In this document: one piece after another, positions 56,114 through 64,000 of the stretch
Layout of the letters: the number at the start of each line of letters is the position of its first letter
How positions within the stretch are numbered: position 1 is the first letter of the stretch
Origin: Lathyrus oleraceus
Taxonomy: Eukaryota; Streptophyta; Magnoliopsida; Fabales; Fabaceae
NCBI RefSeq assembly: GCF_024323335.1
Contig: NC_066579.1
Location: 235,775,475 to 235,839,474 of the forward strand
Direction: 5' to 3'
Length of the DNA: 64,000 nucleotides
Translations under genes and position numbers: made by a program
The notes under the pieces: generated by a model
Told to the model about the DNA's origin: nothing
Seen by the model: only the letters and a program-made list of their open reading frames with translations
The model's database searches: none

Positions 56114-56508
56114 CCCACAAGATAGGCATACTCCTCAAGCGTAGGCAAAAGCTGGAAATCCGGAAACGTGAAGCAACGGTACAAGGGATCATAAAACTGC
56201 ACCAATACACTCATCAACCCTTCATCCACCTGAGTAGTCAGAAGAGGAAGAAGCTTCCATAACGAGCTTTGAAACCCAAAGGATCTAATACATAGGATGT
56301 CAGATTCCTTAACTCTTTCAAATCTGGCTGTCTGAAGCTGTACTTCTTTGTATTCCTTCTTTATCTTTCCATGTCTGAAAATTTGCAAATAAACCCTTTT
56401 AAGTTCCTTGAAAATTTTCTTCATTATTGATGATATGGATGCAAATGAGTGCATGAATGCATGAATGCAACAATCACACTCAAGGATCAAGCAAAGCACA
56501 CCAAACAA
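56114..56508 (-). pseudogene. Ogre ORF1, 5' part
   Basis: The frame probably begins at the ATG at 56424 (MKKIFKEL) and contains a block with FQSSLWKLLPLLTTQVDEGL and YDPLYRCFTFPDFQLLPTLE before it meets the solo LTR at 56113. An earlier in-frame ATG at 56508 would add 28 poorly protein-like residues. It is one gene with 50003-51199. Confidence 0.75.
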
Positions 56509-57263
56509 AGGTCATGGGACGGATCATGTTATCCTTAATATCAATCATCCATTTTGGTGGATTACGGTTTACACCTTATCAACACCCAAGTTCCATTGAT
56601 ATTAAGGATATATGAACGGATCAACCATGAATCAAGGGTTTGTTGCAAGTCACGAGCATGGAGTCTCGGTTAAGAACAACCCAAAGGGAGTGTACTAGGG
56701 TTTAAACCGGCCAAACATGTTCTACAAGAGGTTCCCATAGTCATCATCTCATCTTTCGGATATGATCGGATAAACGACTACTCGTATTCCAAAAATATTC
56801 CTAAGAGAGACTCTTATGAGTGTAGTATCGCGTAACAATCGTATCAAATCTTACACTTGAACGACTTTCACACTACATCCTAAGAATAGGCCAAGATGGG
56901 CTTGATAAACTAAGGTCCTTGGCTTCTAAGGTCTATATTGGAAAAAGTAATGTCTAACCACAACTTACTTGTGTGACATTATTGATCCCAACATGACCTC
57001 CACCAAGTGAATGGACTTGCAAGTCAACTTGCTAAGGAATAACTCCACACAAGTCAACAAGACTACGCCATTCTCCTATCCTAAGTGCACTCGAGTCCGG
57101 GTATAGAACTCATCTCACAAAGATCACCAAGCATACAAGGAATTAATATCAAGCAAATCAATCATTACACACAATACAGTAATCCCAAATTGCACAAAAA
57201 TATGTCACAAAACAATACAATACAACAAGTATGAAAAGTTGGCAAAACCCACTAGGCAAATAA
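56509..57263 (-). other. Ogre 5' untranslated region
   Basis: Non-coding leader between primer site and ORF1. A perfect 16-bp inverted repeat (TATCCTTAATATCAAT at 56530-56545 and its complement at 56595-56610, 49 bases apart) lies just upstream of ORF1. No other structure is recognised. Confidence 0.65.
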
Positions 57264-57282
57264 TCCCCAGCAGAGTCGCCAC
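57264..57282 (-). other. Ogre primer binding site (tRNA-Arg type)
   Basis: On the minus strand GTGGCGACTCTGCTGGGGA lies five bases after the LTR end. It agrees with the complement of a plant tRNA-Arg 3' end including CCA at most positions, the primer reported for Ogre elements. Confidence 0.8.
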
Positions 57283-57641
57283 TTTTCTGTAGCGGGGTAT
57301 TCGTTACCATTAGAGATATTGACTAAATCCAAGGAAAATAATACAAGTCGAGTCGCCAACGCAATTCTATTTATCCAAAGTAATGGTTAGAAAGCGAAAA
57401 AAACCTAATAGTTTTAACAAAAACTAGTAAAAGAAACAGAGATCTGGGTAAGGGGGTTGGTTATGCAATGGGAAGGTGTTAGGCACCCAAAACATCCTAG
57501 GTACTCCTAGGGAGCCCTTTTCATACTTGTTGCAAAGGTTGTTGTTTTGTGAAAAATTTGTTTGTGCAAACATGATTGAAGAGATGGGAGGGGAATGTAC
57601 AAGTTATTTACATTTTGTGTTTGGATGGATAAACCCATTGC

Positions 57642-57684
57642 CTATGTACCATCTTATAAAAAGATTAGGATCAAAACCTCGTAG
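57642..57684 (-). other. First hairpin of LTR element, copy g (one outer mismatch)
   Basis: Minus-strand arms CTACG (57684-57680) and CATAG (57646-57642): the second arm has one change that gives a C-A mismatch. The inner ATCTT/AAGAT stem is intact. Confidence 0.5.
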
Positions 57685-60648
57685 TTCGGGGTAAAAATTT
57701 CAAAATGAGTTGGTGAATTGATTGGTTCAAAAGCTTTAAGGTCTTTTGTTATCAAAGGGAGAAAACTCAACCAAACCACAAATCCACCATGTGAGGATAG
57801 CTTCAACATGCTAGTGAGGGGTTAACCCTATAATAAGCATGGAAGACTCATTGTCCATCACTAAGGATATAGGTGAGTATTATATCTACCACAAGGATAA
57901 CTCAAACCTGATAGCTAAAGGTTATTAAAGATTTTGATTAAGAAGTGGCCATTGGAACCACAAAAAGAAATTTGAATGGGTTATATTTACCAATTAGAAG
58001 TATGTACAAAATAGTTAAAGTTGACTTAAAGATTCAATTTCAAAATAAGTATTGTGAAAAGAAAGTTTGAAGATCAAAAGCATAAGGCTTAGGTTTCTAA
58101 TGTTTGAGAAGAAATGTTAAATGTTTGCACAAAAGGTTTTGGCTTGGGTTAGAGTGGGGAGAAGAAGAAGAAGGGCTAAGTCCTAAGTAAAGCAAAAACA
58201 GAAGGGATGAAGAATCAAAACCACACAAGGAGTTCCTCTCTTGAGATCATATGGATGATCCAAGTGGCTCCCATCCTTTGGAATAAGCAACCACAAAGTA
58301 TAAGCAATCAAACAAGTCTCATAAGAGATCCTCAATGTATCTTGTAACTTCCACTTCGGTGAACATGGTAATGATCCTCCAATTAAGCTCATAGAGTCCC
58401 TAGTCACAAAAGCACACACATCAAAAGTTCCATGAAGCAAAAACAAGAATGGATAAGAGTGAGTTTAGAGATTTGGTCCTTCTAATCCATCTTCATCATT
58501 AAGATCCATTTATTCCAATTTTGCATAAGGAAGGTCCTAGAATCTAAGTCCAATTCTCCATTTCTTTGCATAGGGGAAGTCCTAGAAACTAAGTCCATTT
58601 CTTTGCATTTGGTCCACAACAATCAAAACAAAGACACAAGCACAATAATATATACACAATTATGTGCTCAAGTGAGCAAAAGGAAAATGGCATTAACATA
58701 AACATGTGCTCAAATGAGCAAAGAGAAAAGCAAATGGATAATATGTGCAAGAATAATAAATTGCATAAAGTAAATTGCATAAAGTAAATGTTAATGGTCA
58801 ATAGTTAGTGTTAGTAGTTAGTGTGCCATAAGGCAAATTTAGCGCTATGTTAAGCAATCGTAATTGGACTTATGTAGAAGTCACAACTATCTGAGGCCGG
58901 TCAATAATAGTGTAGGCAACAAACACAAGTTAGGAGTCTTGATTAGTGAACCAAGTCCCAACAACTTGCCATGCCAAAAAGAAGAAGAGAAATGATCTTG
59001 TATTGGTTTAAGCCTTTTGTATGATTTAGAAGAGAACCTATCCTTAATGCAAAGCCATTCACTTGATCAATTGATCAAAATGAATTAGATTTAAATCAAA
59101 GAAGGTTAAATCTCCCTAACCAATGCTAACTTATCAACCTTCAACTCATTGATCAAAAAGAAAAGAAGTAGAAGAAGAAGAAGGAGAAGATGGATAAGAG
59201 AAATGGAAATGGCAAAAATTAAAGTGCATTAAATGAAATACAATGTACAAATCCCCATATGTTGACCAATAACATTGGAAGTCAAGGTCAAACAATCAAA
59301 AACAGAAGTGAGATGAAGATTGGAGGTCAAGAAATGAATAAACTATTTTTGGCATTTTTTAATATTTAAAATAAACTTGAATTAAAATAAATGGAAAGGT
59401 CAAACTTCAAAATTACTTCAAATCAACCTTGGAAGGTCCGAGTAATTTATCCTAAGTTCAACAAGGTCAAACATAGTTTGACAAAAAAATTTCAGCATTT
59501 TTAAAAGTCAGAAACTATTTTTAATCAATTAAAAATGAATAAAAATAACCTAATTGAACTAAAATCTCAAATAAATCTCAAATCAATTCAAAAATTGATG
59601 AGAATATTTTTCATAGATCCATCATCATTCAAATAGGTTAGGAAAATATTTTTGCATTTTTTGAATATCAAAAACTATTTAAAATGAATTAAAAATAAAC
59701 AGAAAAGAGAAAATTCACAAAAAATATCAAATGACAAAATAAAATAAAAAATAAAAAATCAGAAATAGAAACTAGAATTTATTTGGGAAATAATGCAATT
59801 GGTCCCATAATTTTTGGATTAAAAATGAGAGAGATATTAATTTTTGAAAATAATTGGAATTAAAGAAATTAAAACCAAAAAATAAAAATGCAAAAAAACG
59901 TGGAGCGTTAGATCTCAGCTCATTAATTGAGCTGGCAGATCACACGCTCCAAAGATGCGCGCCTACCGTGTACCCTGGTCAACTGAAGCGCAGGAAGTAT
60001 TTAAAAAGGACATAACATTGGACGCACAGGATCGAATCTGGAAACACCATCACACGGTCCATATTCAAACTGGAGATGATGAAGCCACCGGAGCCACCGT
60101 CTTCTCCGGTGAGCTTGGATTTTCCGTCCAAAAATGCAAAAACTAAAAGCTTAAGCAAATCATGCGATCTATACATCTTTAGAAAGCTGGGATGATGTAC
60201 ATCATCCCTGTACCATCCATTTTCCCTCTAGATCTCCATAGTGTGAGAAATCAGAGATGGAAAAATCTGGTGTTCATCATGAACTTAATGGATTTCAAAA
60301 ATTGAATGCATAAACATGATGCCTCTATTGAGAGGACTTCAGCCAACACAAAATTTAAGCCAAAAGGTCAATGGATTAGGAGAATCGAAGAAAATACCAG
60401 TTGGAATGTAAGCTTGGGTTCTGGTAATTTGAGCACTATGCCTTGCTTGCTTTGCTTAAACAGAAGTTCTATGAGGTAAATGATGAAGGTTTAGAAGCAC
60501 TAGATCTGAGAATTCAACCAGATGAAGTTGAATTTCATATCTGAAAAAAAATGAGAAAAGTGAGCTTGCTTCTTTAGTGATGGCTAGGGAAAGAATTCTG
60601 CAGCATTTTAGGTTGAATTAGGCATGTGAAATTGAGGGAATGAGGTCT

Positions 60649-60658
60649 CTATTTATAG
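60649..60658 (-). promoter_or_regulatory. TATA box in the 5' LTR of the Ogre unit
   Basis: CTATAAATAG on the minus strand, about 1.5 kb from the LTR start. It would place transcription start near 60620, giving a short U3 and a very long transcribed R-U5 part. The matching box of the 3' LTR is at 39171-39180. Confidence 0.65.
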
Positions 60659-62165
60659 AGGAAGTGGTGACGGAAGTGTGGAATCATCAATGTGCATGGA
60701 ATGTGAAGCTTCATTGTATGATCATGCACAAGGCCGCAAAACAATGCCAAATGAGTTCTGAACACCAGCCAGATGGAATTGGACGTGTGACTTGCAAGGC
60801 AATTGCTTATGCACCAAGATTTCAAGTGAATTCCTTCTTTGTACCTAAAAATTCATCTCTTCGAAAGTACCATTTAGAAAATCCAAGCATAGGCATATGG
60901 GTAATGGTTGGAAAGGTCTTGATGTAAGGAACAATTGTTATGTTGGTCAAAAATCCATTTGGAATGTGGAAATTTATGGAATTTGAGTTTAAAGTGTGAT
61001 ATGCAAAACATGTCAAGGCAAGGTTTCTAAAATTGGCCAACTTTCAAGCCCTTCTGTTTTGATGATGCAAGCATCAAATGGAAAAACCTCTAACATAAAA
61101 GTTGTAGATCTTTTCAAGAAAATCAAAAGGGACTTAAATTTTACATCATTTGGATTTTTTATGAAAGAGTTATGGGCACTTGAAGTTGGACTTTTTTGAC
61201 TTTTAATGCCTTTGACCCAAAAAGACCTATAATGTCTTGCATTATCACATGTATTTTCTTTGAGATTTTGAAATTTTGTTCAACATAAAATTTGAATTAG
61301 ACATCTCAAGCTTTCCAATGCATTTGATCCCACCTCAATATCATAAAAAATGAAGGATTTATGTCCTTGGGAAGTTGACCCCCCATTAGGGTTTCTGTCA
61401 AAATGACCTATAATGTATTGGAATCGAAGATGGTCTTACATGCTTCAAATCAATTTTTGATGAACATTAAAGTTGTTCATATTGTCCTTAAGAACATTTT
61501 TGCTTTTAGAACCATCTCCATTTGTCCAACACATAAAAAGTTAGGTCTCAGTGCATTTCAAAATAGTCAGATGAATTGACTGATCAACTTCTCAAGTCCA
61601 TGCCTCATATATTGATGAATTGATGATTGAGGACACTCAAATAAGTTCAAATATGCATGAAATGATGAATTAAAGGACTTCCCTTGATTGTATTTTACCA
61701 TGGGCTGAGGTTGCTTCATGAGCAAGGCATTGTGATGCACAGATGAATTAGAGTTTCCTTGAAGAAAAAAACCTCAAACCCTTTGACTTGCTTTGACCAA
61801 AATGATGAATTGAGGTACTAGGGAGGCATATTTTATGGATGAGAGCTTTGGGAGCCATTACCGTGCTTGCTTTTATCTCCTCTTGGCCATGTCTTTGTAC
61901 CAATGACCTCCTTGAAGCTTTTGACCTTGTGATTGCTCAAGCTACAAACAAAAGATGTTAGTGACATATTTTTGTGTTTTTGGTTAGTAAACAAAATGAG
62001 AAAAGCAATGATATACAATTCAAGAATGCTTGGTGATCTCAAACCACTCTCAAGAAGGTCCCACCCAAAGGCAAAGGGAAACAAGATGCTAATGATCCTT
62101 GAGGCTATGCAAATGCAATGTTATGATGCCATGAGGGATCTTAGGGCCAACATTTGGGTCTTACA

Positions 62166-64000
62166 GATGCCCCTATTTAAGGTCATTCTAGCCGGAGAAG
62201 TGAAGGTTAAAATCTTCGTCTCCACGGGGTAGAATGGGCTTAAATAATAACAAAGAGACGAATTTTGGTCCCTAAGAGACCTCATGATGCAGATGTACGC
62301 ATGAAAATGGTAATACTCTGTGGGGATATGCGTCCACAAAAGAAAGAGAAATCCGGAGAAACTGACAATCCATATGAGTAAGTCATTCTGTGGGACAGAG
62401 ACTCTGGGGACTCTCATGGGGATAAGAAAAAGAATAAAAATGCGTGAGCAGGTCACGACTTGAAACTTGGGGGGACAAAATTCCAAAGGGAGTAAATCCA
62501 ATGGAAAGACATCGAGCTGACTCGAAGGTGCATGTGTTGGGGAATATGCCAACATAGCAACATTATCCACAATAGATACATCGGATAAAATAAATAAAAA
62601 ATCCGGACTCAGGTGAGGATAATCCACTAAGGGACCTCACTGGGGATATCCTGAAAAAGGAATCTCCTGGGGAAACAACGGGATGAGGTATTACCGGTTA
62701 CTGGGTAATAAGCTCAAAGAGACGTGTGATCTGAACACCGGTATAAGGGTGAGAGAACAACATGCCCGGGAAGAATGAATATCTAAAACCGGTATAAGGG
62801 TGAAAGATATCAAAACTTCAAAACATCTGAGGAAGACCTAAAAGGTATATTTCAACTCAGGGAAATCTGACTCCACAGGGGACTAAAAGTCATAATAGGG
62901 AGCAGAAAGGAAGGAACACCAAGGATACCGGTTACTGGGCATATAATAGGTGACCAACCAAGGCGTGAATTGGGGAATATTTCCAAAACACTCATCATCC
63001 AAAAGAGGATTGAAAGCAAACTCGATTAAGGGATGGACATTCGATTCCGTAAAAGGGGATACGAATCTTACTCAACTGGGGAAGAACAAAAGGCTTCAAA
63101 CAAAGAGTGCATGAGATATATTGTCTATTACCGTCAAAACGTAGATAATATACTCACATGGACGATTATCCACAACCAGTTAAAGGATAAATCGACCGAA
63201 AAGAAAAGATATCGGGATACCGAAACTAGGAGAGAAATAATGATGACCAATTCAGGAGAGAAACAATCGTTACCAAAAACTGGGTAGTCGAGAAATGACT
63301 TGCTGGGGATAAATTGCATGATCAGGGCAACTATCCAGGCAAAAAGAGGGAATATCAACACCGAATATTGGATGAAGATAACCACCAAGGAGGGGATTAC
63401 ACCTACCGGATACTGGGTAGGAAACCACGGAAAAGTAACCGTCATCAACTAGGATGAGCAACAAGGTTAACTCTGCAAAGGGGATAAAGTAGGATTTACA
63501 ACCACCGGTACAAGGGTAGAAAACCACAGGCTCCGCCGGGGATAAGATGAATGATTACCAATTAATGAGCACTTATTCATTTATACCACAGGGAAACACC
63601 AGAAACAGTCACAAGAGGCCAATTTAGGATCAAACCAAAGAGGCGAACTGAATCAAGACTCGTCCTAATGAGGATATAACTCAATAGGGGAACCCATCCC
63701 AATATATGTGTTGGGAGGAAGCGAAAACAACCGTCGTCCACGAGGATATAACTCAGTGGGGAATGCGGAAGGAAGGATAAACACTTTCTACCTAATGGGC
63801 TAACTCTATATTGAGGGATCAACCACCGACATCTTGCTTGGGAAATGTATTACCAACTAGCAGAGGAATAACAAACAATGATATATGGCCAAAAATGCAA
63901 TATGAATATCCAAATTTTTGAAAAATATATATGCACACATGCGTGGTTTATGTTTGATGAATGCTGACGAACAACATTTCTAACACGAACATCTCCAAGG
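62166..64000 (-). repeat. Internal 3' region of a second Ogre unit, runs off window
   Basis: Matches 40798-42626 from the first base after the LTR to the window edge, with scattered substitutions and small indels (for example extra AAATAAATA near 62590). It begins with the polypurine tract and continues into the same ACCGGTATAAGGGTGA-type array. Its own pol gene and 5' LTR should lie to the right of the window. Confidence 0.88.

Larger units (their letters stand above)
57288..62165 (-). repeat. Ogre LTR shared by two tandem units (4878 bp)
   Basis: It ends with CCCCGCTACA at 57288 next to the primer site and starts TGTAAGACCC at 62165 next to the polypurine tract AATAGGGGCATC (plus-strand 62166-62177). 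It therefore serves as 5' LTR for the unit to its left in window coordinates and as 3' LTR for the unit at 62166 onward. A TATA box CTATAAATAG is at 60649-60658. Compared with 35811-40797 it is very similar but has only the second type of the 119-bp U3 repeat. Confidence 0.9.

Noticed and set aside
1..64000. tRNA or rRNA genes, organelle DNA insertions, bacterial operons
   Set aside because: No cloverleaf with A and B boxes, no rRNA blocks and no plastid or mitochondrial genes were recognised; the tRNA-like matches are only primer binding sites.

Overview
The window is nuclear DNA of a repeat-rich flowering plant. It holds one host gene with plant-type GT/AG introns, buried in nested LTR retrotransposons. 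The giant Ogre-type (Ty3/gypsy, Tat lineage) elements, with LTRs near 4.9 kb, a tRNA-Arg-type primer site and a unit near 21.5 kb, suggest a legume of the tribe Fabeae (pea, vetch, faba bean or a relative). That assignment is inference from element architecture, not from a database match.

Layout. 1-2239: a minus-strand copia-type LTR split by a 908-bp non-autonomous hAT element (904-1811). 2240-6440: a partial tandem duplication that includes broken plus-strand copia RT/RNase H fragments. 6441-13175: promoter and 18 exons of a kinesin-10 gene (KIN-10C type, 856 aa, motor plus C-terminal helix-hairpin-helix), with a perfect mitosis-specific activator motif 108 bp before the ATG. 13381-19273: a cluster of strong inverted repeats, decayed tandem repeats, and the 3' end of an Ogre-like LTR in plus orientation. 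19274-25850: a minus-strand SIRE/Maximus-like copia element (env-like ORF fragment, broken pol and gag, PBS, 5' LTR). 25862-29091: the right part of another Ogre-family LTR. 29092-33420: a second, 5'-truncated copia element with an env-like ORF. 33424-35810: the 3' LTR and 3' region of a third copia element.

From 35811 to the right edge runs a minus-strand Ogre array: LTR (35811-40797), internal region (40798-57287), LTR (57288-62165), then a second internal region (62166-64000) that repeats 40798-42626. The middle LTR has a primer binding site on one side and a polypurine tract on the other, so two units share it. The complete unit carries a broken ORF1, a gag with a frameshift, a protease with a changed catalytic triplet, an intron-like gap, and an open 854-codon RT-integrase frame that has lost most of its RNase H region in frame. 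A solo LTR of the same family (51200-56113, plus orientation) sits inside ORF1 with a near-perfect 5-bp target duplication.

The most notable signals are: a two-hairpin element recurring near the 3' ends of several diverged Ogre-family LTRs, whose stems differ in sequence but still pair; exon amplification and a 48-bp coding minisatellite in the kinesin gene; the shared-LTR Ogre array; and three adjacent hairpins at 13458-13597 with a mutually exclusive alternative fold. Identity estimates are by eye. No alignment or search was run.
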